A program made the position numbers and the translations under genes. Below are positions 42,894 to 52,079 of a stretch of DNA of 64,000 bases, in pieces. The stretch is taken from assembly GCA_043804635.1 (NCBI GenBank), contig JAZDIU010000076.1, positions 24,611 through 88,610 on the forward strand. The letters are read 5' to 3'. The DNA is from JAZDIU01 sp043804635 (GTDB lineage: Bacteria > Chloroflexota > Dehalococcoidia > Dehalococcoidales > UBA2162). Under the pieces are notes generated by a model. It was not told the DNA's origin. It was given only the letters and a program-made list of their open reading frames with translations, and searched no databases. Positions within the stretch are counted from its first letter, which is position 1; each line of letters begins with the position of its first letter.

Positions 42894-44150
42894 ATGGTAT
42901 CCGAGGTTACTAATTTAGCCGACCAAATGTTAAGACAATTGCCCGCGGAATTGGTCGAGTTTATGCGTGTTGCCGGGCAGGCTGCCTCCAAGAAAGGACA
43001 GAGTCTATATCTGGTCGGCGGTGTGGTCCGCGACCTTCTGCTTAAGCGGACTAATCTCGATTTAGATTTGGTGGTGGAAGGGGATGCTATCGGGCTGGCT
43101 AAGCAGTTAGCCGAGAGTGTCAAGGGTAAAATCTTGACTCATACCCGTTTCGGGACAGCCAAGCTAAAGTGGGATAGTTGGAGCGTCGACTTTGCTACTG
43201 CCCGCTCGGAAACTTACGAGAGACCGGGGGCACTGCCCAGTGTCAGTCCCGGCTCCTTAGATGACGACCTTTTTCGTCGTGACTTTACCATCAATGCGAT
43301 GGCGGTGGAGCTTATACCCAAATGTTTCGGGAAACTCGTCGACCTTTACGGGGGAATGAGCGACCTGAAGCGTAAGCTAATCCGTATCCTGCACGAAAGA
43401 AGCTTTATCGATGATGCCACGCGGATTTGGCGCGGGCTGCGTTATGAGCAGAGGCTGGGTTTTCAGCTGGAAGCCGATACACTGCGATTGCTCAAACGTG
43501 ATATACCAATGCTCGATGCGATTAGCGGCGACCGGATAAGGCACGAGCTGGAACTCGTCCTGAGAGAGGCAGAGCCGGAGAAGGTGATTTTGCGGGCGGA
43601 GGAGCTGGGCGTCCTGGCAAAGCTGCACCCCTCGCTGAAAGGCGATAGCTGGCTGGAAGAAAAATTCAGGGAAGCCCGGAAACTCAAAACATTGCCATCG
43701 GTAGAACTCTACATATCTTTAATAACCTACCGATTGACCATCGAGGAGAAGGATGAGCTTATTTCACACTTGAAATTAAATAAGACAGCGGCTCAAGTTT
43801 TGAGAGATACCAGCAGCCTCAAGAGTAAACTCGATGTCTTATCTATGCCTGAAGCCAAACCGAGTAGTACTTATCAGCTTTTATCCGATTCAACTCCGGA
43901 GGCAATCACCGCCATTTTCCTGGTAACTGATTCTCCAGTAGTTAGACAGCGAATCCGTCTGTTTTTAAACAAGCTCCGCTATATCAGGCCGGCTTTAACT
44001 GGTAACGATTTACTGAAGATGGGCATTGCACAGGGGCCTAAAGTGAAAGAAGTACTAGCTCATCTTCACAAAGCTAGATTAGACGGGGAGGTGACCAGTA
44101 AAAAAGAGGAGGAAGCGCTGGTCAGGGAGTGGGTGGAAAAGGCGGAGTAA
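42894..44150 (+). CDS. cca: CCA tRNA nucleotidyltransferase-type protein
   Basis: Class II nucleotidyltransferase, 418 residues. The catalytic core is YLVGGVVRDLLL, then LDLDLVVEG with the metal-binding Asp pair, and RRDFTINAMAVEL. The neck and body follow. Poly(A) polymerases share this core, so CCA addition is the likely but not certain role. It precedes the str operon with a separate promoter. Confidence 0.85.
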   Translation: MVSEVTNLADQMLRQLPAELVEFMRVAGQAASKKGQSLYLVGGVVRDLLLKRTNLDLDLVVEGDAIGLAKQLAESVKGKILTHTRFGTAKLKWDSWSVDFATARSETYERPGALPSVSPGSLDDDLFRRDFTINAMAVELIPKCFGKLVDLYGGMSDLKRKLIRILHERSFIDDATRIWRGLRYEQRLGFQLEADTLRLLKRDIPMLDAISGDRIRHELELVLREAEPEKVILRAEELGVLAKLHPSLKGDSWLEEKFREARKLKTLPSVELYISLITYRLTIEEKDELISHLKLNKTAAQVLRDTSSLKSKLDVLSMPEAKPSSTYQLLSDSTPEAITAIFLVTDSPVVRQRIRLFLNKLRYIRPALTGNDLLKMGIAQGPKVKEVLAHLHKARLDGEVTSKKEEEALVREWVEKAE

Positions 44151-44169
44151 AAATTCTTGTTTCGCGCTG

Positions 44170-44199
44170 TTGACAGCCATCTTATAGGTATGCTAGACT
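44170..44199 (+). promoter_or_regulatory. str operon promoter
   Basis: Consensus TTGACA (44170-44175), an 18-base spacer ending TGC, TAGACT (44194-44199). This is the same TTGACA-18-TGC form as in the two promoter-leader modules. A leader of about 100 bases precedes rpsL. Confidence 0.65.
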
Positions 44200-44254
44200 A
44201 ACATTTTGCGCCCCATAGTGGGCGTTAAAGGGTGGGGTTCAATCTGTTTTTAAA

Positions 44255-44284
44255 TAATGGATGAGCCTGCAGGCTCATCCATTA
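44255..44284 (+). promoter_or_regulatory. Perfect 30-bp palindrome in the rpsL leader
   Basis: TAATGGATGAGCCTG (44255-44269) is followed directly by its exact reverse complement (44270-44284). In RNA it would form a stem of about 13 pairs with a 4-base loop, 24 bases before the rpsL start codon. Candidates are a leader hairpin for feedback by a ribosomal protein, an attenuator, or a DNA operator. Confidence 0.6.
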
Positions 44285-44308
44285 AAATTGTGTAGATAGT
44301 GAGGAATA

Positions 44309-44788
44309 ATGCCGACAATTAATCAACTTATCCGTAAAGGACGGAAAAAGACGGGGGAAAAAAGCAAATCCCCGGCTTTGGGCTATAACTTTAACGCTTT
44401 GAAAAACCGGCTGAAGCGAGGCGAAGGCTCCCCACAGAAGCGAGGGGTTTGTCTGCAAGTTAAGACGATGACCCCGAAGAAGCCTAACTCAGCCTTGCGC
44501 AAGATAGCCAAAGTGAGATTAACAAGCGGTATCGAAGTAACCGCTTATATTCCCGGCGAAGGGCACGAACTTCAGGAACACTCGGTGGTCCTGGTGCGGG
44601 GAGGCAGAGTGCCGGATTTACCCGGCGTCCGCTATCACATTATCCGCGGAGCGCTGGATACTACCGGCGTTGCTAATCGTAAACAAGGTCGCAGCAAATA
44701 TGGTGCTAAAGTCGGGAAGGGTGGAGCGGCTCAAGGTGCCGCACCAAGTGCCCCGGCGGCCCCAGCGGCTGCGGCAGGAACTACTTAG
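44309..44788 (+). CDS. rpsL: Ribosomal protein S12
   Basis: 30S decoding-centre protein. The core carries GVCLQVKTMTPKKPNSALRK and VRLTSGIEVTAYIPGEGH. 159 residues, longer than the usual 124-135; the extra is an Ala/Gly/Pro tail (AAPSAPAAPAAAAGTT). GAGGA sits before the ATG. First gene of the str operon, 9 bases before rpsG. Confidence 0.97.
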   Translation: MPTINQLIRKGRKKTGEKSKSPALGYNFNALKNRLKRGEGSPQKRGVCLQVKTMTPKKPNSALRKIAKVRLTSGIEVTAYIPGEGHELQEHSVVLVRGGRVPDLPGVRYHIIRGALDTTGVANRKQGRSKYGAKVGKGGAAQGAAPSAPAAPAAAAGTT

Positions 44789-44797
44789 GAGGCAAAA

Positions 44798-45271
44798 ATG
44801 TCGAGACGGAGTCGAGCCGTCGTTAGAAAAATAATACCCGATGCCAAATACAATAGTCCGATTGTATCGCAGTTAGTTAACAGATTAATGGGCGCGGGTA
44901 AGAAGAGTAAAGCGGAGATGATTGTTTATCACGCTTTAGACACTCTTGCCAAGCAGGATAATGCCAAACCAGCCATAACAATGCTGGAAGAAGCAGTTAG
45001 AAATGTTACACCTCAACTTGAGGTAAAACCACGCCGGGTGGGCGGTGCTACGTATCAGGTGCCGGTCGAGGTTCGCTCGGAGCGAGGTCTGGCTCTAGCT
45101 CTACGGTGGTTAATTGCATCATCGAAGGCTAGAGGAGGCAAGTCTATGGCGGAAAAGCTAGCCGCTGAACTTGGCGATGCAGCTAAGGGACAAGGAACAA
45201 CTATCAAGAAACGCGATGACACTCACAAGATGGCTGAAGCTAACAGAGCCTTCGTCCACTTTAGATGGTGA
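44798..45271 (+). CDS. rpsG: Ribosomal protein S7
   Basis: Assembly-initiating 30S head protein, 157 residues, with SRAVVRKIIPDAKYNSPIVSQLVN and the basic C-terminal helix ending TIKKRDDTHKMAEANRAFVHFRW. Strong AGGAGG site. In E. coli it represses the str operon through an intercistronic site; no such structure is obvious here. Confidence 0.97.
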   Translation: MSRRSRAVVRKIIPDAKYNSPIVSQLVNRLMGAGKKSKAEMIVYHALDTLAKQDNAKPAITMLEEAVRNVTPQLEVKPRRVGGATYQVPVEVRSERGLALALRWLIASSKARGGKSMAEKLAAELGDAAKGQGTTIKKRDDTHKMAEANRAFVHFRW

Positions 45272-45298
45272 GGTTGAGTCTTAGGTAAGGGGCGGCCC

Positions 45299-47383
45299 AT
45301 GGCCAGAAGTTTCACATTAGAAAATATAAGAGATATAGCTATTATTGCCCATATCGATGCCGGTAAGACTACCGTCACCGAGAGGGTACTTTATTATACC
45401 GGTCGCACCTATAAAGTCGGTGAGGTGGATGCGGGGACGACGGTAATGGACTTTATGGAGCTGGAAAGGCAGCGAGGTATTACTATCAAGGCGGCGGCGA
45501 CTACCTGCCAGTGGCGTGACTACCATATTAATATAATAGATACCCCGGGGCACGTGGATTTTACCGCAGAAGTCGAGCGCTGTCTGAGAGTCTTGGATGG
45601 CGGCGTGGTGGTGTTCGATGCCGTGTCAGGCGTCGAAGCCCAATCTGAGACGGTCTGGCGGCAAGCCGATAGATACCACGTTCCACGGATTTGCTTCATC
45701 AACAAGATGGACCGGGTGGGTGCTAATTTCGAGCGAGCGATATCAATGATTGAAGAGCGGCTCAAAGCTAAGCCGCTGGTGATACAAATACCTTTAGGCA
45801 ATGAAGAATCTTACGAAGGTATGATAGATTTAGTCGAGGACAAAGCCTGGCGGTTCGATGGCGAACCTGGTTCGGACCCGATATCCATCCCGATACCGAA
45901 AGAGGAAGAAGCCAGACGCACTAAGGCACGGCAGAGCCTGATTGAAAAACTGGCTGAAATCGACGACCAGATTTTCATAGCTTATCTCGACGGCGGTAAT
46001 ATTACCACAGGAAATCTAAAAGCCGGTTTGCGAAGAGCCACGCTGGCTAACAAGGGTGTACCCGTTCTTTGTGGTAGTGCCCTGCGTAATAAAGGTATCC
46101 AGCCATTGCTCGACGCTGTCATTGATTATCTACCGTCACCCGCGGATATGCCGCCGGTGCGGGCTAAAGATGCCATTACCGGGGCGGAAGTAGTCCGTCC
46201 GCCTAGAGATGATGTACCTTTCACGGCATTAGCCTTTAAGGTAGTATCCGACCCATTCGTGGGCAGACTGGTTTATTTCAGAGTTTACTCAGGCAAGGTA
46301 GAGGTAGGCGACCAGATATATAACGTAACCCGGGATAAGAGAGAAAGAATCGGGCGTCTGCTGTTGATGCATGCTAACCACCGCGAAGAGATAACCGGAG
46401 TCGAAACCGGGGCGATCGCCGCTACATTAGGGCTTAAAGATACTTTTACCGGCGATACTCTCTGTCCGGCTTCTCATCCGGTGCTTCTCGAGAGTATCCG
46501 ATTCCCGGAACCAGTGTTATCGGTAGCAATCGAACCTAAAACGAGGGTCGACCAGGATAGAATCGGTGAAGCCCTGCAAAAATTGACCGAAGAAGACCCG
46601 ACGTTTAAGGTGAAATATAACCAAGAAACCGGGCAAACAGTCATTTCAGGTATGGGAGAGCTTCACCTGGAGGTTATCATCAGCCGTTTGCTCAGTGAAT
46701 TTAGAGTCGGCGCTAAAATTGGTCAACCCAGAGTTGCCTATAAAGAAACAATTACGATACCGTCTAAAGCAGAGGGCAGATTCATACGGCAGAGCGGCGG
46801 GCACGGGCAGTACGGTGACGTCTGGCTTGAGCTCGAGCCGCTAAAGCGAGGCAGCGGCTTCGAATTCGTCGACCGCCTGAAGGGCGGGACAATCCCCAGG
46901 CAATTTATCCCGGCAGTCGAGTCCGGTGTGAAAGAAGCCCTGGAAAACGGGGTATTAGCCGGTTACCCGTTAGTCGATATCAAAGTAGCGCTTTTCGATG
47001 GGACATATCATGATGTTGATTCTTCCGAACTGGCTTTTAAGATGGCTGGCTCCTTCGCTTTAAAGGAGGGTGTAGCTAAAGCCAAGCCGGTTCTTCTTGA
47101 GCCGATTATGAAACTGGAGGTAGTAACTCCTGAGGAGTTTATGGGCGACGTCATTGCCGACCTCGGTTCCAGGAGGGGGCACATTGAAGCGGTCGAAACG
47201 CAGGGGGCAATGTCTAATATCCGCTGTTTTATACCCTTGTCCGAAACCTTTGGCTATACTACCAGTCTGAGGTCGATAACGCAAGGCAGGGCAACGCACT
47301 CGCTGGAATTCGGCCACTATACCGAGATGTCACCCGAACAGGCTGAGAAAGTTGTTTCCGGAAAGGTAGGAGCTAGGAGATAA
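45299..47383 (+). CDS. fusA: Elongation factor G
   Basis: Translocation GTPase, 694 residues. P-loop AHIDAGKTT, switch I and QRGITI, DTPGHVDF, NKMD all present; domains II-V follow (GMGELHLEV, GGHGQYGDV). The stop overlaps the rpsJ start by one base (TAATGG). No tuf follows. Confidence 0.97.
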   Translation: MARSFTLENIRDIAIIAHIDAGKTTVTERVLYYTGRTYKVGEVDAGTTVMDFMELERQRGITIKAAATTCQWRDYHINIIDTPGHVDFTAEVERCLRVLDGGVVVFDAVSGVEAQSETVWRQADRYHVPRICFINKMDRVGANFERAISMIEERLKAKPLVIQIPLGNEESYEGMIDLVEDKAWRFDGEPGSDPISIPIPKEEEARRTKARQSLIEKLAEIDDQIFIAYLDGGNITTGNLKAGLRRATLANKGVPVLCGSALRNKGIQPLLDAVIDYLPSPADMPPVRAKDAITGAEVVRPPRDDVPFTALAFKVVSDPFVGRLVYFRVYSGKVEVGDQIYNVTRDKRERIGRLLLMHANHREEITGVETGAIAATLGLKDTFTGDTLCPASHPVLLESIRFPEPVLSVAIEPKTRVDQDRIGEALQKLTEEDPTFKVKYNQETGQTVISGMGELHLEVIISRLLSEFRVGAKIGQPRVAYKETITIPSKAEGRFIRQSGGHGQYGDVWLELEPLKRGSGFEFVDRLKGGTIPRQFIPAVESGVKEALENGVLAGYPLVDIKVALFDGTYHDVDSSELAFKMAGSFALKEGVAKAKPVLLEPIMKLEVVTPEEFMGDVIADLGSRRGHIEAVETQGAMSNIRCFIPLSETFGYTTSLRSITQGRATHSLEFGHYTEMSPEQAEKVVSGKVGARR

Positions 47384-47691
47384 TGGCTAAACCAAAAATT
47401 CGTATAAAACTAAAAGCCTTCGACCATAAGTTAATCGATCAGGCGGCGGCGCAGATAGTGGAGACAGTTGAGCGGACGGGAGCCGTGGTTTCCGGGCCGG
47501 TGCCGTTACCTACCCGAATCGAGAGGTTTAGCGTCATCCGCTCTCCATTTATAGATAAGAATTCACAAGAACAATTTGAAATCAGGACCCATAAGAGGCT
47601 AATCGATATTGTGGAGACAACCTCTAAGACGGTCGATGCTTTGACCAAGCTGGAGTTGCCGTCAGGCGTTGAAATAGATATTAAGTTGTAG
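47383..47691 (+). CDS. rpsJ: Ribosomal protein S10
   Basis: 30S head protein (102 residues) that also acts with NusB in antitermination. KIRIKLKAFDHKLIDQAAAQIVE and the EQFEIRTHKRLIDI loop are typical. First gene of the S10 cluster, translationally coupled to fusA. Confidence 0.96.
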   Translation: MAKPKIRIKLKAFDHKLIDQAAAQIVETVERTGAVVSGPVPLPTRIERFSVIRSPFIDKNSQEQFEIRTHKRLIDIVETTSKTVDALTKLELPSGVEIDIKL

Positions 47692-47696
47692 GATAT

Positions 47697-48320
47697 ATGG
47701 TTAACGGAATTATCGGTAAAAAATTAGGTATGACCCAGTTCTTCAAGGAAGACGGGAAGATGGAGGCAGTAACCGCCATCGAGGCCGGTCCTTGCGGAGT
47801 AGCTCAGATTAAGACCCCAGCCAAAGAGGGGTACGCAGCTATCCAACTTGCCTTTGGTGAAACCAAGCGGATTAGTTCTCCTCAGAAAGGTCATCTAAAA
47901 GGACTGCCGCCGACCAAATACCTGCGGGAGTTTAAGATAGGCGAGAGCGAGAAGATAGAAGTCGGTGCGAAAGTGGATGTCAGCCAGTTTAAGGCGGGTG
48001 ACAAGGTGACGATTATCGGGACATCGAAAGGCAAAGGCTTTGCCGGTGTCGTGAAGCGGTATCATTTCAAAGGCGGTCCTAAAACGCACGGGCAATCGGA
48101 CAGACATCGTGCGCCGGGCTCGATAGGTGCCACTACATCGCCGGGCAGAGTACTGAAGGGAAAGAAGATGGCGGGGCGGATGGGCGGCGAAAGGGTAACG
48201 GAGCGCAATTTAGTAGTAGTCCAGGTAGACGCCGGGCGCAATTTATTGCTGGTAAGAGGAGCGGTGCCCGGTGCCAAAAACGGGTTATTATTGATAAGTA
48301 AATCGGGTAAGGTGAAATAA
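47697..48320 (+). CDS. rplC: Ribosomal protein L3
   Basis: 50S assembly initiator, 207 residues. GIIGKKLGMTQFF start and KGFAGVVKRYHFKGGPKTHGQSDRHRAPGSIG signature. Five bases after rpsJ. Confidence 0.96.
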   Translation: MVNGIIGKKLGMTQFFKEDGKMEAVTAIEAGPCGVAQIKTPAKEGYAAIQLAFGETKRISSPQKGHLKGLPPTKYLREFKIGESEKIEVGAKVDVSQFKAGDKVTIIGTSKGKGFAGVVKRYHFKGGPKTHGQSDRHRAPGSIGATTSPGRVLKGKKMAGRMGGERVTERNLVVVQVDAGRNLLLVRGAVPGAKNGLLLISKSGKVK

Positions 48321-48321
48321 A

Positions 48322-48987
48322 GTGCAGGTTCCAGTTCATAAATTAGACGGAGCAATAGCTAACCAGATAGAAGTTAGCGATTATGTTTTTGGTGCGCCTT
48401 TTAATGAAGCGGTGGTGCACCAGGCGATGGTCCGGCAGCTAGCCAATGCCCGCCAGGGAACCTCCGATACCAAGACGCGGGGAGAGGTCGCCGGAAGCGG
48501 AAAGAAACCTTTTGCCCAAAAGCATACCGGGCGTGCGCGCTCTGGTAGTGTTAGGTCGCCTATACATCGGAAAGGCGGAATCGTCTTTGGCCCCAAGCCG
48601 AGGAGCTACCGGCAGGCGATGCCGAAGAAAATGCGGCAGTTGGCTTTGAGATGCGCCTTATCGGCGAAAGCCAAAGATAATGAGTTGACTATTTTAGAGG
48701 AAGCGAAGCTCACCGAGCCGAAGACTAAAGAAATGGAGAAAGTTTTAACAGCGCTGGGGGTGAGCTCGTCGGCGTTGATTGTAACGGCTGAACCCGAAGA
48801 GAATTTGATTCAATCAGCCCGTAACCTGCCGGGCATTAAGACAACAGTGGCGAGCGTGCTCAACGTCGTCGACCTGCTTTATTATGATAAGCTGTTGATG
48901 ACAGTAGATGCGGTACGCAAAGCAGAAGAACTATGGGGGAAGAAAAATGCACCTGTATCAGATACTGCGGCACCCGCTGGTAACTGA
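48322..48987 (+). CDS. rplD: Ribosomal protein L4
   Basis: 50S exit-tunnel protein, 221 residues, also the classic feedback regulator of the S10 operon in E. coli. The tunnel loop QAMVRQLANARQGTSDTKTRGEV and KKPFAQKHTGRAR are visible. The GTG start directly follows the L3 stop. The end (VSDTAAPAGN) extends past the core and overlaps rplW by 41 bases. Confidence 0.95.
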   Translation: MQVPVHKLDGAIANQIEVSDYVFGAPFNEAVVHQAMVRQLANARQGTSDTKTRGEVAGSGKKPFAQKHTGRARSGSVRSPIHRKGGIVFGPKPRSYRQAMPKKMRQLALRCALSAKAKDNELTILEEAKLTEPKTKEMEKVLTALGVSSSALIVTAEPEENLIQSARNLPGIKTTVASVLNVVDLLYYDKLLMTVDAVRKAEELWGKKNAPVSDTAAPAGN

Positions 48988-49234
48988 AAAGTATAGCGAG
49001 CTTCAGGCAGAAGGCAAGTATGCCTTCGAGGTAGCTAAAGAAGCTAACAAAGCGCAGATTAAAGAATCTGTGGAGAAAGCCTTTAAGGTTACGGTGACTC
49101 AGGTCAATTTAATGACGGTGCGCGGAAAAAAGCGAAGGTTGGGCAGGCGTCTGCTTGCCGCCCATCCCTGGAAGAAAGCTATCGTCAGCCTGAAGCCGGG
49201 GGACAAAATAGAAATCTTTGAGGGGACTAAATAA
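48947..49234 (+). CDS. rplW: Ribosomal protein L23
   Basis: Exit-site protein (95 residues) that docks SRP and trigger factor. Opens HLYQILRHPLVTEKYSEL and has VNLMTVRGKKRRLGRR. The ATG at 48947 follows GGGGAAG; an earlier ATG at 48908 would add 13 residues from the rplD overlap. Confidence 0.93.
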   Translation: MHLYQILRHPLVTEKYSELQAEGKYAFEVAKEANKAQIKESVEKAFKVTVTQVNLMTVRGKKRRLGRRLLAAHPWKKAIVSLKPGDKIEIFEGTK

Positions 49235-50061
49235 TGGCAGTTAAGGTATATCGCCCGACCAGTCCGGGCCGGCGAAGTACGAGCGGAGCAACCTTTGAAG
49301 AGATAACAAAGGTAACGCCAGAGAAATCGTTGCTGTTGCCGTTGAAAAAGAAGTCCGGGCGCAATTTTCAGGGTAGAGTCACCGTCCGTCATCAAGGTGG
49401 TGGGGTTAAGCAAAAGATGCGCATTATAGACTTCAAGCGGGATAAAATTGGCGTTCCGGGCAGAGTGGCGGCCATCGAATACGACCCCAATCGGACTGCC
49501 AGGATTGCTTTGATTCATTACGTTGATGGCGAGAAGCGTTACATTATAGCCCCGTTGGAACTCAAGGTTGGCGATACTATTAAGTCGGGTGGTGATGCTG
49601 AGATAAGACAGGGCAACACCTTGCCGCTAAAGCTAATCCCGGTGGGAACTCAAATACATAATATAGAGTCATCTCTGGGGAAAGGTGGGCAGCTGGTTAG
49701 GACAGCGGGAGGAGGAGCTCAACTGGTCGCCAAGGAAGGTGAAAAGGCTCTTATCCGGTTACCATCGGGTGAAATAAGGTATATTCATATTGAATGTTCG
49801 GCGACCATCGGGCAGATAGGTAATCTCGACCATTCGGCGATTCAACTGGGTAAAGCCGGGCGCCGGCGCTGGATGGGTGTGCGGCCTACAGTAAGAGGCT
49901 CGGCAATGTCTCCGCGTGACCATCCACATGGCGGCGGCGAGGGTAGAAGTCCAATCGGAATGCCCGGTCCGAAAACGCCGTGGGGAAAACCGGCACTGGG
50001 TTATAAGACACGTAAACCGAAAGCTTCGGATAAAATGATAGTGAAGAGACGGGGTAAGTAA
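49234..50061 (+). CDS. rplB: Ribosomal protein L2
   Basis: Peptidyl-transferase-region protein, 275 residues. The conserved HPHGGGEG with the essential His and GKPALGYKTRK are present. The ATG shares one base with the L23 stop. Confidence 0.97.
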   Translation: MAVKVYRPTSPGRRSTSGATFEEITKVTPEKSLLLPLKKKSGRNFQGRVTVRHQGGGVKQKMRIIDFKRDKIGVPGRVAAIEYDPNRTARIALIHYVDGEKRYIIAPLELKVGDTIKSGGDAEIRQGNTLPLKLIPVGTQIHNIESSLGKGGQLVRTAGGGAQLVAKEGEKALIRLPSGEIRYIHIECSATIGQIGNLDHSAIQLGKAGRRRWMGVRPTVRGSAMSPRDHPHGGGEGRSPIGMPGPKTPWGKPALGYKTRKPKASDKMIVKRRGK

Positions 50062-50063
50062 AA

Positions 50064-50390
50064 ATGTCCAGGTCAACTAAAAAAGGGCCAGCAGTTGATG
50101 CCAAATTGATGAAGAAGGTAGCCGTGGCTAGTCGCTCCACTCAGAAGACGGTGGTCAAAACTTGGTCGCGCTGGTCGACCATTCTGCCTGAGATGATAGG
50201 GTTGACGATTGCCGTTCACGACGGGCGGAGACACGTGCCAATCTTTGTTACCGAGAATATGGTAGGGCACCGTCTGGGTGAATTTGCACCGACGCGAACT
50301 TTTAGAGGGCATACGGCTAAGGTTGAAGCCGAAGCCAAAGCGGCTCCAGCAACACCCGCAGCGGGTGCGGCGCCGGCTGAGAAGGAATAA
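50064..50390 (+). CDS. rpsS: Ribosomal protein S19
   Basis: 30S head protein. The core (SRSTKKGPAVDAKLMKKV ... FVTENMVGHRLGEFAPTRTF) is about 80 residues; a tail rich in Ala/Glu/Pro (EAEAKAAPATPAAGAAPAEKE) lengthens it to 108. Stop overlaps the rplV start. Confidence 0.96.
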   Translation: MSRSTKKGPAVDAKLMKKVAVASRSTQKTVVKTWSRWSTILPEMIGLTIAVHDGRRHVPIFVTENMVGHRLGEFAPTRTFRGHTAKVEAEAKAAPATPAAGAAPAEKE

Positions 50391-50743
50391 TGAAAGTTAG
50401 AGCAGTAGTTAAAGATACCGGGACATCGCCGCGCAAGATGCGCCTGATAATAAATCTGGTGCGGGGCAAGAAAGTAGAAGAAGCCTTGAATGTGCTCAAG
50501 TTTGCTCCTACACCGAATAAAGAGGCTGTAATCAAAGTTATAAAATCGGCGGCAGCTAATGCCGAGAATAAATTTCAGATACCGGTTTCGGATTTGAGAG
50601 TGGAAAGTATTTTCGCCGATAAAGCACCAACAATGAAGAGGTTTCAACCGCGTGCTCGCGGGCGAGTGGGTCCGATTCTCAAGCGGTCCAGTCACATTAC
50701 CGTTATTGTTGCTTCAGAGGAGGATAATGGGACACAAAGTTAA
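50390..50743 (+). CDS. rplV: Ribosomal protein L22
   Basis: Exit-tunnel beta-hairpin protein, 117 residues; VKDTGTSPRKMRLIINLVRGKKV and KRFQPRARGRVGPILKRSSHITVIV typical. Overlaps the first codons of rpsC. Confidence 0.96.
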   Translation: MKVRAVVKDTGTSPRKMRLIINLVRGKKVEEALNVLKFAPTPNKEAVIKVIKSAAANAENKFQIPVSDLRVESIFADKAPTMKRFQPRARGRVGPILKRSSHITVIVASEEDNGTQS

Positions 50744-51461
50744 CCCGACTGGTTTTAGACTTGGCTTCATACGTGATTGGCAGTCCAGATGGTATTCCGA
50801 TAGACATTATGTCGATTTTCTGCAGGAAGACCTGAAGCTTAGAAAGAAAATCTGGTCTATGTACGCCCAGCAATATGGGGCCGGGGTTTCGCGCGTTGAG
50901 ATTGAGCGGCAAGCCAATATGGTAACGGTGACTATATACACCTCACGCCCGGGTATCGTTATCGGGCGAGGCGGACAGCGAGTAGATGAAATGCGGCACG
51001 GTCTCGAAGAGCTTACCGGGAAGAAGGTCCAATTAAATATTCGTGAAATTCAACAGCCCGAGCTCGACGCTTTTCTGGTAGCGCGGAACATCGCAGAACA
51101 GATGGAGCGGCGTGTTGCCTACCGGCGGGCGATGAAACAGACTATGGGCCGGACTATGGAGGCGGGTGCCAAGGGGATGAGAAGCACCTGTGCCGGAAGG
51201 TTGGGAGGAGCTGAAATAGCCCGCCGTTTGACGATGCATCAGGGCAGAGTCCCTTTGCATACGCTACGGGCTGATATCGACTATGGTTTTACCGAAGCCC
51301 AGACGGTGATGGGTAAGATTGGGATAAAAGTATGGATTTATAAGGGTGAGATACTTCCGGAGTTAAAGGAGGCTGAGGAAACGCCGGCAACTCCGCCAGC
51401 ACCGGAGGCATCGACAACACCGCCGACAGCACCAGCGGAGGAAACTAATGTTACAACCTAA
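50727..51461 (+). CDS. rpsC: Ribosomal protein S3
   Basis: mRNA-entry protein with N-terminal KH domain (VIGRGGQRVDEMRHGLEELTG), 244 residues. The start is the ATG at 50727 (GHKVNPTGFRLG), behind AGAGGAGG inside rplV. A long Pro/Thr/Ala/Glu tail (ETPATPPAPEASTTPPTAPAEE) follows the core and overlaps rplP by 14 bases. Confidence 0.95.
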   Translation: MGHKVNPTGFRLGFIRDWQSRWYSDRHYVDFLQEDLKLRKKIWSMYAQQYGAGVSRVEIERQANMVTVTIYTSRPGIVIGRGGQRVDEMRHGLEELTGKKVQLNIREIQQPELDAFLVARNIAEQMERRVAYRRAMKQTMGRTMEAGAKGMRSTCAGRLGGAEIARRLTMHQGRVPLHTLRADIDYGFTEAQTVMGKIGIKVWIYKGEILPELKEAEETPATPPAPEASTTPPTAPAEETNVTT

Positions 51462-51876
51462 GCGGGTGAAATATCGCAGAGCATTTAAAGGCCATCGGCG
51501 CGGCCAGGCTCATTCGGGAAACACCGTGGCTTTTGGTGATTACGGAATGCAGGCTTTGGAGCCAGCCTGGGTGACTGCCCGGCAACTAGAGGCAGCCCGT
51601 CGGGCAATTACTCACCACGTTAAGCGTGGCGGGAAAATCTGGGTCCGTGTTTTCCCGGACAAGCCTGTAACTAAGAAGCCAGCCGAGACGCGTATGGGTG
51701 GGGGTAAAGGAGCCCTCGACCACTGGATTGTGGTGGTTAAACCAGGTAGAATTTTGTTTGAAATGGCTGAAGTCGATGAATCGGTAGCCAAGGAGGCAAT
51801 GCGATTGGCTTCGCATAAGCTATCAATAGCTACTAAGTTTGTCGTCAAACAGGTTATCCAAGCAGGAGTGTCTTAA
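51448..51876 (+). CDS. rplP: Ribosomal protein L16
   Basis: 50S central-protuberance protein, 142 residues. LQPKRVKYRRAFKGHRRG start and WVRVFPDKPVTKKPAETRMGGGKG motif. Its start lies in the S3 tail. Confidence 0.96.
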   Translation: MLQPKRVKYRRAFKGHRRGQAHSGNTVAFGDYGMQALEPAWVTARQLEAARRAITHHVKRGGKIWVRVFPDKPVTKKPAETRMGGGKGALDHWIVVVKPGRILFEMAEVDESVAKEAMRLASHKLSIATKFVVKQVIQAGVS

Positions 51877-51877
51877 A

Positions 51878-52075
51878 TTGAAGGTCAGTGAAGTTAGAGC
51901 AATAGGTTCAGAAGAACTCAAGAAACAACTGGAGGAAGCCCACCGTGAGCTTCTCGACCTTCGCGTTCGTCTGGCGACGAAACAACTGGTGAATCATCGC
52001 CAGATTCCGGCGGTGAAAAAGAGAATCGCTACGATAAAGACGATTTTAAGAGAAAGGGAACTGGGTATAAGGTAG
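51878..52075 (+). CDS. rpmC: Ribosomal protein L29
   Basis: 65-residue helical-hairpin protein near the exit tunnel. The TTG at 51878 follows the L16 stop by one base and an AGGAG 9 bases ahead. An earlier in-frame ATG at 51839 lies within rplP and has no site. EELKKQLEEAHRELLDLRVRLA is typical. Confidence 0.93.
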   Translation: MKVSEVRAIGSEELKKQLEEAHRELLDLRVRLATKQLVNHRQIPAVKKRIATIKTILRERELGIR

Positions 52076-52079
52076 TCCT

